The notes below the pieces were generated by a model that saw only the letters and a list, made by a program, of their open reading frames with translations, did no database searches and was not told the origin of the DNA. From Rickettsiales bacterium UBA2645 (GTDB lineage Bacteria; Pseudomonadota; Alphaproteobacteria; Rickettsiales; UBA1997): a stretch of 64,000 nt of DNA. Position 1 is the stretch's first letter, and the number at the start of each line of letters is the position of its first letter. The stretch covers positions 30,346 to 94,345 of the forward strand of contig DENL01000006.1 in the NCBI GenBank assembly GCA_002359655.1. Direction: 5' to 3'. Of the stretch, positions 27,370 through 35,963 are shown piece by piece. The translations under genes were made by a program, and so were the position numbers.

Positions 27370-28413
27370 TTAAGCTAAAGGCCAGCGCGCTCTTGGTTTA
27401 AAATTCAACTCATCAGTAAGACCAATTCTGAATCTTTCAATCCCTGCCCAAGCAATCATAACAGCATTATCGGTGCAAAGATTTATTGGCGGCGCAGTAA
27501 CTTTAATGTTTTTTGTTTTGGCCCAATTGCTTAGTTTTTGAAAAATATAACGATTCGCCGCGACACCTCCAGCAATTACTAAATTTTGTACCGCAACATC
27601 AGAGCATTTTAAAACATTTTCCAGACGATCTAAAATTATCTCGCAAACCACATACTGAAAAGATGCGCAAATATCAGCTTTATCTTGCGCGATAATTTTT
27701 TGCGGAGTTGTGAAGTGTGAGAATTCTTCGCCAGCTAGTTTTTCAATCTCGCGCCTAGCGGCAGTTTTCAAACCAGAAAAAGAAAAATCACAAAGATGAT
27801 CTTTATGTCCAACTAATGGACGAGAAAATTTAAAGCGTTTTTCATTTCCAATCACAGCCAATTTTTCAACCGCCGGCCCTCCAGGATAAGGAAGTGCAAG
27901 CATTTGTGCTACTTTATCAAAAGCTTCACCAAGTGCATCATCGATTGTTTCACCAAGCTTTTCATAATCACCAACGTCTTTGGCAAAAAGAATTTGGCAA
28001 TGTCCGCCAGAAAGCAAAAGTAATAAATAAGGGAATTCAAGATTAGAAGTTAGTCGCGCTGTCAAAGCGTGTCCTTCTAGGTGATTCACTGCAATTAAAG
28101 GTTTTTGATAAACCGAAGCTAAAGTTTTTGCCGCCAATAATCCAACAATAACTCCGCCAATCAATCCCGGACCAGCGGTTGCAGCAAATGCGTCAATATC
28201 TTTAAAATCTAGATTGGCCTCTTGTAAAGCTTGTAAAATTAAATCATCTAAAATCTCGACATGACTTCTCGCCGCGACTTCTGGAACAACTCCGCCAAAT
28301 TTTTGATGCAACTCAATTTGTGAATTTAAAACATGAGACAAAATATTTTTCTCACCATTAACAATTGCGACAGCGGTTTCATCACAAGAGGTTTCTATTC
28401 CAAGAATTTTCAT
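27370..28413 (-). CDS. tsaD: tRNA N6-adenosine threonylcarbamoyltransferase
   Basis: TsaD transfers threonylcarbamoyl to A37 of ANN-decoding tRNAs as part of the TsaBDE complex. The 347-residue protein begins with ILGIETSCDETAVAIV and contains ATAGPGLIGGVIVGL. The metal-binding HLEGH motif lies at about residues 111-115. The nucleotide-binding LLLLSGGHCQ and GEAFDKVAQMLALPYPGGP follow, and VIAGGVAANRYI and CTDNAVMIAWAG come near the end. All expected motifs are intact. dnaB lies 4 bases upstream, suggesting cotranscription. Confidence 0.97.
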   Translation of the reverse strand: MKILGIETSCDETAVAIVNGEKNILSHVLNSQIELHQKFGGVVPEVAARSHVEILDDLILQALQEANLDFKDIDAFAATAGPGLIGGVIVGLLAAKTLASVYQKPLIAVNHLEGHALTARLTSNLEFPYLLLLLSGGHCQILFAKDVGDYEKLGETIDDALGEAFDKVAQMLALPYPGGPAVEKLAVIGNEKRFKFSRPLVGHKDHLCDFSFSGLKTAARREIEKLAGEEFSHFTTPQKIIAQDKADICASFQYVVCEIILDRLENVLKCSDVAVQNLVIAGGVAANRYIFQKLSNWAKTKNIKVTAPPINLCTDNAVMIAWAGIERFRIGLTDELNFKPRARWPLA

Positions 28414-28416
28414 GAT

Positions 28417-29853
28417 CTAATAATGATGATGAACTTCTAAATTACCAAAACGGGTGAACTCAGCATCAAAATATAAATGCACGTTACCAATTGGGCCGTT
28501 GCGTTGCTTGGCAATAATCACTTCTGAAACGTGACGTAGATCATTCATTTTTTGCGACCATTGTTGAAATTGCTCTTGATCGCTTTCTGCCGGTTTTTTT
28601 CTTTCGAAGTAATAACTTTCACGATAGATGAAGGCTACTACATCAGCATCTTGCTCGATTGAACCTGATTCGCGCAAATCAGCTAATTGCGGCCTTTTAT
28701 CATCTCTTTGCTCAACAGCGCGAGACAATTGTGACAAAGCAATTACCGGAATATTAAACTCTTTGGCGATCGCTTTTAAACCTTGGGTAATTTCTGAAAC
28801 TTCTTGCACACGACCATCGCTTGAGCGAGTTGAAGAACCTTTGATCAGCTGTAAATAATCAACCAAAAGAAAAGCTAAATTATGTTTTCTCACCATTCTT
28901 CTGGTACGAGTACGAATCGCTGCGATTGAAAGCGCTGGCGTGTCATCAATAAAAAATGGTAATTTAGAAATTTCGGCAGAGCGCGTGGCGATTGCTTCCC
29001 ACTCCATATCAGTTAATTGACCAGTTCTGAATTTTGTAGCATTAATACTACTTTCCATCGAAAGAATACGAGCCGAAAGCTGATCCGAAGACATCTCGAG
29101 CGAAAAAAATCCGACCGCTTTTTTTTCTTTCGCATCAACAACATTTTGATTCAAAAACTTACAAGCATTCACCGCAATATTGATTGCCAGAGCTGTCTTT
29201 CCCATTGACGGGCGTCCAGCTAGAATAATTAAATCCGATTGCTGCATGCCTGACAAAATTTTATCAAGATCGGTAAGTCCAGTGGAAACGCCGCTGATGT
29301 GGCTGTCGCGTTGTCTGGCAATTATTGTTTTATCCAGAGTTTCTTTAAGCGACGTAGAAATATTACGAAAATCAGTTTTGCCGTTACCGTGTTCAGAAAG
29401 CTTGAATAGCTGATTTTCAGCGATTTCAATTTGCTCGGTAGCAGAAGTTTTTTCTTCTACTTTGTGAACGCGATTAAAAATTTCTTCGCCAACCATTGAC
29501 AATTCGCGCTTCAAACTCAAGTCGTGGATTAATCTGGCGTAATCAGCAATATCGATGATTGAAGAAGCTGATCCCAAAAGCGTTAAAAGATAAAGAGCAC
29601 CGCCAAGTGCCTTTACTGAAGTATTGGAATCAAAAAATTGTTTCAGAGTAACTTGATTGGCAACGATGTTAACTTTTTCAACATTATGCAAAATTTGGGC
29701 GAAAATTTGCTGATGTGCTGGCTCGTAGAAATGCTCTTCGCGCAAAAACTCTGAAACACGATTTAAATATTCGTTATTTAAAATAATGGTACCAAGCACT
29801 GTTTGCTCGGCTTCGATATTAAACAGCTCTTTGCGAGCTTCTGTTTCTGACAT
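28417..29853 (-). CDS. dnaB: Replicative DNA helicase
   Basis: DnaB is the hexameric 5'-3' helicase at the replication fork. The 478-residue protein has the N-terminal DnaG-interacting domain (NIEAEQTVLGTIILNNEYLN, residues about 8-27), the linker, and a RecA-like domain. The Walker A GRPSMGKTALAINIA lies near residue 217, and VGFFSLEMSSDQLSARIL and LAFLLVDYLQLI (Walker B) follow. The arginine-finger region SQLSRAVEQRDDKRPQLADLRESGSIEQDAD is intact. No intein interrupts it. It is followed by tsaD at 4 bases. Confidence 0.97.
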   Translation of the reverse strand: MSETEARKELFNIEAEQTVLGTIILNNEYLNRVSEFLREEHFYEPAHQQIFAQILHNVEKVNIVANQVTLKQFFDSNTSVKALGGALYLLTLLGSASSIIDIADYARLIHDLSLKRELSMVGEEIFNRVHKVEEKTSATEQIEIAENQLFKLSEHGNGKTDFRNISTSLKETLDKTIIARQRDSHISGVSTGLTDLDKILSGMQQSDLIILAGRPSMGKTALAINIAVNACKFLNQNVVDAKEKKAVGFFSLEMSSDQLSARILSMESSINATKFRTGQLTDMEWEAIATRSAEISKLPFFIDDTPALSIAAIRTRTRRMVRKHNLAFLLVDYLQLIKGSSTRSSDGRVQEVSEITQGLKAIAKEFNIPVIALSQLSRAVEQRDDKRPQLADLRESGSIEQDADVVAFIYRESYYFERKKPAESDQEQFQQWSQKMNDLRHVSEVIIAKQRNGPIGNVHLYFDAEFTRFGNLEVHHHY

Positions 29854-29925
29854 TTTTTCTGGAATTCAATTTTTTTGAGGGACGAGGAAGATATTCAACA
29901 CTTTGTTTGGCTGCAATTAAATTTT

Positions 29926-30456
29926 TTAATTTCGTACTCTTCTTTTTTCTAACTTACGCGCTAAAGTCCGGCGGTGCATTCCAAGCAAACGCGCTGCTTC
30001 TGAAACGTTAAAATCTGCTTCGATTAAAGCTTGGTGAATATATTCCCATTCGATATTTTTAATCGAAGTTTTTTTCTGCAAATTGTTTTCTGGTTCTTTA
30101 ACCTCGCCTGCAAAGGCGCTGATTATTTTTTCAACATTTGCTGGCTTAGCTAAATAATAACAAGCTCCAAGTTTAATTGCTTCAATCGTTGTGGTAATGC
30201 TGGCATAGCCTGTGAGCATAACAATTTTGATTTGCGAATCAAATTCATATAAAGCTTTGATACAGTGAAGGCCAGATTCAGCGCTTAATTTCAAATCAAT
30301 GAGAGCAAAATTTGGATGAAATTTTTTTATAACTTCACTCATTTCTTTTAAGTTACGCGCAGTTTTGACTTGATAATCGCGACGCGAAAAAGAGCGCGCT
30401 AAACTTGTTGCCAAGTCTTCATCATCTTCAACAATTAAAACTGATTTATAATCCAT
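29926..30456 (-). CDS. regA: Response regulator, RegA/ActR/PrrA family
   Basis: This 176-residue two-component regulator has a receiver domain with the acidic pocket VEDDED at residues 9-14, phospho-acceptor Asp54 in ALIDLKLS, and the conserved Thr and Lys in MLTGYASI and AKPANVE. The C-terminal Fis-type helix-turn-helix SEAARLLGMHRRTLARKLEKR (about residues 152-172) is the RegA signature. In other alphaproteobacteria RegA controls redox-regulated genes such as cytochrome oxidases and carbon or nitrogen fixation. It starts 3 bases after the regB stop, so the two are cotranscribed. Targets here are unknown. Confidence 0.92.
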   Translation of the reverse strand: MDYKSVLIVEDDEDLATSLARSFSRRDYQVKTARNLKEMSEVIKKFHPNFALIDLKLSAESGLHCIKALYEFDSQIKIVMLTGYASITTTIEAIKLGACYYLAKPANVEKIISAFAGEVKEPENNLQKKTSIKNIEWEYIHQALIEADFNVSEAARLLGMHRRTLARKLEKRRVRN

Positions 30457-30459
30457 TTT

Positions 30460-31338
30460 TTAATTTTTTAAATTTGCATTAGATTCTTCCAAACGCTGAT
30501 TTCCTGAAGCTAGAAGAATTTGCGAAACCGCTTTTTTACAGCGCTCTATTTGGTTTTCGATTAATTTAATATCTTGTTTTAAGTCACTGGCTGAATTTTT
30601 TTCTTTAAAGTTTTTCCAATCTTCAAGAACTACTGTAATAGTATTTAAAGGCGTTCCTAAATCATGGGCTGCTGCAGTTGCCAACATTGCTGAGCGTAAA
30701 ATTTGTTTTTCTTCTTCCGATTTGCGATCGCGTTCACGCAAGTTTTTGGCCATTCTGGTTATAAAAATCAGCAATAAAATTGCCGCAACTACATAACTAA
30801 TCAACATGCCTTGAAGGTGTAGGCTGAAAAGACTTTCGGAGTTTTCATGGTGGTGAAATTCGTGCAAAAAATTATACTTAAAACTAAGCAGAATATAACA
30901 AAAAATTGTTACAACGGCAATTATCCAAGCAAAAATTGGGCGTAGCAAAATTGCTGCAATGATAACCTGCAATAAAAATAAAGAGATAAATGGATTTGAA
31001 ATTCCACCACTAAAATAAAGCTGCGCTGCGAAAGCCGTGACATCCAAAATCAATTCAAAAAACAGTGAAATATCGCTAATATTTTTTTGATAACGATAAC
31101 GATAAAAGCTGATGAAATTCAAAATCAAAAGCAGCAGCAACACGAAAAACATTTGTTTTTCTGGCAAATCAATTTCTAAAAATCGACTGACAAAAATAAT
31201 AGTGACAAGCTGAGCAATAATGGCGAACGTCCTTAATAATATTAGCTGCAGCAGGTTTTTTTTATTTGTAGAATTTGTAATCTGATTTTTCATTTTTTCA
31301 ATATTCAAAGAAGTTTCAGCAAAAAACGCGTTGGACAA
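30460..31338 (-). CDS. regB: RegB/PrrB-type sensor protein lacking the ATPase domain
   Basis: The 292-residue protein has about six membrane helices and the RegB quinone-binding heptapeptide GGISNPF at residues 111-117. The dimerisation/phosphorylation segment AAHDLGTP places His225 as the phospho-acceptor. After the following helix (IENQIERCKKAVSQILLAS) the protein ends at residue 292. The normal C-terminal HATPase_c domain with N, G1 and G2 boxes is absent, and regA begins three bases later, so no room for it remains. RegB is usually about 430-460 residues. The conserved redox-cysteine region is also not evident. Whether it is a functional variant, a pseudogene or an assembly artefact is undecided. 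Confidence 0.8.
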   Translation of the reverse strand: MSNAFFAETSLNIEKMKNQITNSTNKKNLLQLILLRTFAIIAQLVTIIFVSRFLEIDLPEKQMFFVLLLLLILNFISFYRYRYQKNISDISLFFELILDVTAFAAQLYFSGGISNPFISLFLLQVIIAAILLRPIFAWIIAVVTIFCYILLSFKYNFLHEFHHHENSESLFSLHLQGMLISYVVAAILLLIFITRMAKNLRERDRKSEEEKQILRSAMLATAAAHDLGTPLNTITVVLEDWKNFKEKNSASDLKQDIKLIENQIERCKKAVSQILLASGNQRLEESNANLKN

Positions 31339-31441
31339 ATTGTCTCACTCAACAAAAAATCTTTGCGACTAATAAAGCTAATTTTTAAAAAGTTTCTACC
31401 AATCTTTTTCTTTTTTAAAAAATCTCTTTCAGCTTTAGTAC

Positions 31442-32383
31442 ATGAAAAAACTTCTAACTTTTCTTGCCCTCTTTTCTTTATTGCTCGGATTCAAACCAGA
31501 AAAAGCCAATGCCTGCGCTTGCGGTTGTGGCGTTTTTAATGTTGGAACAAGCGCACTAATTCCAAACTGCCAAGGTGGCATTGCTTTTTTGCAATATGAT
31601 TACATCAATCAAGATCACAACTGGCACAAAGAAAAACAAGCAAACGCTTCCGACAACGAAGATAAAGAAATTAAATCACAAACCGTGACTGCCGGCATGC
31701 AATATATGTTTAACCGTAGTTGGGGCGCTGCGGTTCGTGTGCCATATTTAACTCGTAGCGTTAAGATGAGTGAAGTTGATGAAGATAGAGGCGAAACGAT
31801 GAATCATTTTTCTCGTGTCAATTCTCTTGGCGATATTCGCGTTAACGGAATCTACTCTGGCTTTTCTTCCGACATGTCGAGCGGAATTACTTTTGGTTTA
31901 AAGTTACCAACTGGCCAAGCAAACGCGAAAGGATTTGATAGCAGAGATTTACAAATTGGTACTGGCAGTACCGATTCAATTTTGGGCGCTTATCACTTAG
32001 GCAGAATTGACAATGAAGGAAAATTAAACTGGTTTGCGCAAGCAAATTGGCAGCATGCGATTATTACTCGCAACGGTTACCGTGTTGGAGATGAAATTTC
32101 TGCCGCCTCAGGAATTTCTTATAACGCTGGATCGGTTTTTGCAGCTAAAAAACTTGTACCAATTCTTCAATTTACTGGTTCAAGAAGAGCTCATGATACT
32201 GGCTGGAATTCAGAACCTTCTAACAGCGGCTACAGCCACGCTTACTTTGCACCTGCTTTAGAATTAACTTTTGGCCAGTTTAAAACTTATGCTGATATCG
32301 AGTTCCCAATCTACCAAAACACTAGAGGCAATCAGCTAATTCCAAGTCGCATCTATAAGTTGATTTTGGGATATAGTTTTTAA
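31442..32383 (+). CDS. Putative outer-membrane beta-barrel protein with CxCxC motif
   Basis: I do not recognise a named family. The 313-residue product starts with a signal peptide (MKKLLTFLALFSLLLGF) whose probable cleavage follows the ANA sequence at about residue 25. A cysteine-rich CACGCGVF motif comes immediately after it. The rest shows alternating polar/hydrophobic strands, glycine-rich turns and a C-terminal aromatic (LILGYSF), as in outer-membrane beta-barrels; it may relate to the porin-like transporter or phenol-degradation MetA-type group. It diverges from regB and converges with the M16 protease gene. The vicinal cysteines could bind a metal, which would fit the nearby copper genes, but this is speculation. 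Confidence 0.6.
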   Translation: MKKLLTFLALFSLLLGFKPEKANACACGCGVFNVGTSALIPNCQGGIAFLQYDYINQDHNWHKEKQANASDNEDKEIKSQTVTAGMQYMFNRSWGAAVRVPYLTRSVKMSEVDEDRGETMNHFSRVNSLGDIRVNGIYSGFSSDMSSGITFGLKLPTGQANAKGFDSRDLQIGTGSTDSILGAYHLGRIDNEGKLNWFAQANWQHAIITRNGYRVGDEISAASGISYNAGSVFAAKKLVPILQFTGSRRAHDTGWNSEPSNSGYSHAYFAPALELTFGQFKTYADIEFPIYQNTRGNQLIPSRIYKLILGYSF

Positions 32384-32397
32384 TCACTAACTTGTCG

Positions 32398-33648
32398 CTA
32401 AATCTTAATTTTTGAATATTGCAAAACTTGAGAAACCTTACCAATCGCGGCAAATGTTGGTTTTGAATTAGTAAAAATCTTCTCGGCAATTTTTTTAATA
32501 TCCGATTTTTTTACCGCCAAAACTTTTTCTAAAATTTCTTTATCGTCAATCAAGCGATCATAAGATAAAATATCGTTACCAAGTTTTTGCATTCTGGTGC
32601 TAGTGCTTTCTTTAGCCATTAAAAGACTGGCTTCGAATTGGTTTCTAACTCTTTGTAATTCGGCGTCAGAAACTTTTTCGCAGATTTTTTTAACCTCGCT
32701 GCAAGTTGCAGTGATTAGCTCATTAGTTTTTTCTGGAGTTGTACCTGCGTAAATTCCAAACAGTCCTGAATCTTGATGAGCAAAATTAAAAGCATAGATC
32801 GAATAAGCTAAACCGCGATTTTCACGCACTTCTTGAAATAATCTCGATGACATGCCGCCACCCAAAATCATCGATAAAATTTGTAAGCTGTAATAATCTT
32901 TATCAAGATAAGACAAGCCTTTAAAACCCATTACTAAATTTATTTGTTCCAACTTTTTTTCTTTTCTGAGATCGCCACCTAAATATTTTGCTTTTTCTGT
33001 GGCCTTTATTTTAGAGCTTCCAAGCTGATTGAAATATTTTTTTGTCCATTTTACCAAATCCGCTTCTTTAATATTTCCAGCAGCAACTACGCACATATTT
33101 TGGTAATTATATTGTTTGCTGATGTAGTTGACGAAATGGTCGCGTGTAAATTTTTTAATATTCTTAACTGGCCCTAAAATTGAACGCCCGAGCGCTTGGC
33201 TAGGATATGCCGCTTCTTGAAAATAATCAAAAACGATGTCGTCAGGAGTATCGTTAGTCATAGCAATTTCTTGCAAAATTACGCCGCGCTCTTTTTCCAA
33301 CTCAACTTTGTCAAAAGTAGAATTCTGCAAAATATCTGCTAAAAATTCGATGGCGAATTCAGCGTGTTTTTTCAAGACTTTAGCGTAATAAACCGTTTTT
33401 TCTTTCGATGTGTAAGCATTGATTCGTCCACCAATTCCTTCAAATTCTTCGGCAATTTGACGCGCTGATCTTTTTGCAGTTCCTTTAAAAGCCATATGCT
33501 CAAGAAAATGTGAAATACCGTTGATTTCCAAGCCTTCATTGCGACTTCCTGTGTTGACAAAAACTCCAACTGATACTGTTTCAACTTCTTTCATTTCGTC
33601 AACAGCAACACGTAATGCGTTTGGCAAAGTAATTATTTTTTTAGTCAT
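32398..33648 (-). CDS. M16 family zinc metallopeptidase (processing-peptidase-like)
   Basis: This pitrilysin-family protease resembles the mitochondrial processing peptidase beta subunit and the bacterial homologue found in alphaproteobacteria. From ATG 33648 (TKKIITLPNALRVAVDEM) it has 416 residues. The inverted zinc motif HFLEH lies at about H47-H51, followed by MAFKGT, and the third ligand region ELEKERGVILQEI lies about 75 residues later. The C-terminal half carries GGGMSSRLFQEVRENRGLAYSIY, the second-domain signature. An ATG at 33699 would add 17 residues. Substrates are unknown. It follows copB on the same strand at 55 bases. Confidence 0.9.
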   Translation of the reverse strand: MTKKIITLPNALRVAVDEMKEVETVSVGVFVNTGSRNEGLEINGISHFLEHMAFKGTAKRSARQIAEEFEGIGGRINAYTSKEKTVYYAKVLKKHAEFAIEFLADILQNSTFDKVELEKERGVILQEIAMTNDTPDDIVFDYFQEAAYPSQALGRSILGPVKNIKKFTRDHFVNYISKQYNYQNMCVVAAGNIKEADLVKWTKKYFNQLGSSKIKATEKAKYLGGDLRKEKKLEQINLVMGFKGLSYLDKDYYSLQILSMILGGGMSSRLFQEVRENRGLAYSIYAFNFAHQDSGLFGIYAGTTPEKTNELITATCSEVKKICEKVSDAELQRVRNQFEASLLMAKESTSTRMQKLGNDILSYDRLIDDKEILEKVLAVKKSDIKKIAEKIFTNSKPTFAAIGKVSQVLQYSKIKI

Positions 33649-33702
33649 TATAATTTGTTCAGATTGAATGTTTGAATTTGCGGGGATGATTATAGACAAT
33701 TA

Positions 33703-34422
33703 TTAAAACCTCAACCTTAAACCAATTGAAGCAATAAAATCAGAGATGCGATCATGATTGCGCTTAGCTATTTCTTCAGTGCCAAAAGTTTTACGATTAT
33801 AGCGCAACGCAATATAAGGCGCGAAGCGGTGAGTTATTTCGTAGCGTGTTAAAGCTCCAACTTCAACTTCAGAAAGACCAGAAGCAACTTTAATATTTTG
33901 TACATCTTGAGCAAAAAAATCAGCTTCAAAATAAGGCTGAGTGATCAATTTTTGAGTAATAAAAATATCAATTTCCTGCTTTAAATGAGCGCTGTAATTG
34001 CCTTGATTACTTAAAAAAACTTGCGCTTCAGTCTCAAAGAAATATGGCGCCAAACCTTCTAATCCAAGCGTTACATAATCCAGACTTTGAGATGAGAAAT
34101 CAGTACTCAAATCATGACGAACACCAATTTGCGCATCCCAAAATTGCGAAATATTTTTTCCGTAAAGCGCCTGAAATTCAGTTTTTGTATCATATTTTTT
34201 AAAGGCTTTAGTTTCATTTTTTAACAAAAGGCGATCGTAATCTGTTCCAACCCAACCATTGAGATTGATGGCTCCAGAAAGTCCGCTATTTCCTTCACCA
34301 ATATCAGAATCAAGAGTAAAAGCATGAAAGATTTTTGGATGATCAGCACCATGTTGCATTGCTGCAAAAAGATGTTGCGGCGCAAAAAATAATAAAAATA
34401 AAGTTAGAAATTTTTTATTCAT
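33703..34422 (-). CDS. copB: Copper resistance protein B
   Basis: CopB is an outer-membrane beta-barrel of copper tolerance operons. The 239-residue protein begins with a signal peptide ending near AAMQHG and then runs through the PF05275 pattern: SGLSGAINLNGWVGTDYDRLLLKNET near residue 40, AQIGVRHDLS, and LGLEGLAPYFFETEAQVFLS. VGALTRYEITHRFAPYIALRYNRKTFG and the barrel-closing GLRLRF end follow. The methionine-rich N-terminal region of larger CopB proteins is nearly absent. Its ATG overlaps the copA stop codon, so the two genes are translationally coupled. Confidence 0.92.
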   Translation of the reverse strand: MNKKFLTLFLLFFAPQHLFAAMQHGADHPKIFHAFTLDSDIGEGNSGLSGAINLNGWVGTDYDRLLLKNETKAFKKYDTKTEFQALYGKNISQFWDAQIGVRHDLSTDFSSQSLDYVTLGLEGLAPYFFETEAQVFLSNQGNYSAHLKQEIDIFITQKLITQPYFEADFFAQDVQNIKVASGLSEVEVGALTRYEITHRFAPYIALRYNRKTFGTEEIAKRNHDRISDFIASIGLRLRF

Positions 34423-35903
34423 TACCGAGTTCGATCAACGGTTATATTGGTCATCATGCCACTTGCCATATGAAAGAGTAGATGACAATGAAATGCCCAC
34501 TCACCTTCTTCATCAACCGTTAAAAGCGTTGTTATTGTTTGCCTTGGAGCAGCGATAATTGTATGTTTATTTGGTAGCCATTTTTTTTCTTGACCATTTT
34601 CAAGCTGTGTAAACATGCCATGCAGATGGATTGGATGCGCCATCATCGTATCGTTGATAAATTTTAAACGCACACGCTCACCAAATTTTAAGTGAATTGG
34701 TTGAGGAAATTTCTCACCATTAATTGTCCAAATGTAGCGATTCATATTTCCACCAAAGCGGAATTCAATTTCACGAGTTGGTTGGCGCAGATCTTTTTGC
34801 GGATTTTTAGAAATTAAATCAGAGTAATTTAAAGCCTTATGATTTTCTGGCGTGAAAGTTTGAGCCCAACCACTTTTTTCGTCACCCATTCCCATATCCG
34901 ACATTGAAAGTAAAGCGCGTGGACGCATTTTTGGAATTTCAGCCGACATTCCTTTTTGTGGTGCAATAGTTGAGCGTGCGTAGCCAGTTCGATCAAGCGA
35001 CTCGGCAAAAATTGTATAAGCTTTATCTTGTTTGGGATTAACAATCACATCGTAAGTTTCTGCTGGCGCAATTCTAAATTCATCTATTGATACTGGCTTA
35101 ACATCTTGTCCGTCAGCCGCTATTAACTTCATTTTTAGATTTGGAATTGAAACATCAAAAAAAGTCATCGCGCCAGCATTTATAAAACGCAAACGCAGCG
35201 GTTTTTTCTGAGAAATTATTGTCCAATTTTGTTCATTAGTTTTGCCATTAATCAAAAATTTATAACGGCTGACATCGCTTAAATCCGTAGGATCCATACG
35301 CATCTCGCCCCACATTTTATAATTATCAATAGCTTGAGATAATCCTTCTTTTTTTACGTCGGCAAAAAAAGTTGCGACTGTGCGCTTATTATAATTGTAG
35401 TAGCTAGAGTTGAGTTTGAGATTATCCAAAATCTGCCGTGGATTCTCTTCAGAAAAATCTGAAAGCAAAATAACTTGATCTGACTCTTTAGCGCCAATCA
35501 CAATCGCGCCATACATTCCGAGCTGCTCCTGAAAATTAGAATGCGAGTGATACCAATAAGTTCCGCTTTGGCGAATTTTAAATTTATAAGTAAAAGTTGT
35601 ATTTGGCGCAATACCTTCAAAACCATTCAATCCTGGAACGCCGTCCATATTTGCTGGCAATAAAATTCCGTGCCAATGAATTGAAGTTTTTTCGTCCATT
35701 GAATTTTTAACACGAATCTCAACCTGCTCTCCTTCTTTAAAATTCAAGGTTGGTCCGGGTATTTGATCGTTTATCGTGATCGCCTCAACTGCCTTGCCAG
35801 TTATAAAAACTTTCTGTTTTTTAACTTCTAAATCATAAGTTTTAGCCAGCGCTAAACTGGTTTGCTGTAGTATTAATAAAATGAAGAGAAAAAATAACTT
35901 CAT
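34422..35903 (-). CDS. copA: Multicopper oxidase, CopA family
   Basis: This 493-residue periplasmic cuproxidase oxidises Cu(I) to the less toxic Cu(II). A signal peptide precedes residue 21. The four copper-ligand blocks are complete: HWHG at about 76-79, WYHSHSNFQEQLGMYG near 117, HPIHLHGMF near residue 428, and HCHLLFHMASGMM near 473-485. A short methionine stretch MSDMGMGDE lies before the third domain, where CopA proteins usually carry a longer Met-rich Cu(I)-binding region. It heads the copA-copB unit and its promoter lies in the 60-bp gap opposite the ABC-F gene. No CueR- or CopRS-type regulator is adjacent. Confidence 0.93.
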   Translation of the reverse strand: MKLFFLFILLILQQTSLALAKTYDLEVKKQKVFITGKAVEAITINDQIPGPTLNFKEGEQVEIRVKNSMDEKTSIHWHGILLPANMDGVPGLNGFEGIAPNTTFTYKFKIRQSGTYWYHSHSNFQEQLGMYGAIVIGAKESDQVILLSDFSEENPRQILDNLKLNSSYYNYNKRTVATFFADVKKEGLSQAIDNYKMWGEMRMDPTDLSDVSRYKFLINGKTNEQNWTIISQKKPLRLRFINAGAMTFFDVSIPNLKMKLIAADGQDVKPVSIDEFRIAPAETYDVIVNPKQDKAYTIFAESLDRTGYARSTIAPQKGMSAEIPKMRPRALLSMSDMGMGDEKSGWAQTFTPENHKALNYSDLISKNPQKDLRQPTREIEFRFGGNMNRYIWTINGEKFPQPIHLKFGERVRLKFINDTMMAHPIHLHGMFTQLENGQEKKWLPNKHTIIAAPRQTITTLLTVDEEGEWAFHCHLLFHMASGMMTNITVDRTR

Positions 35904-35963
35904 GGCTTATAAATAATTTTTTAAAGAGGCGCGTCAGCTTAAATTTTCTTAATCACAAAATAA

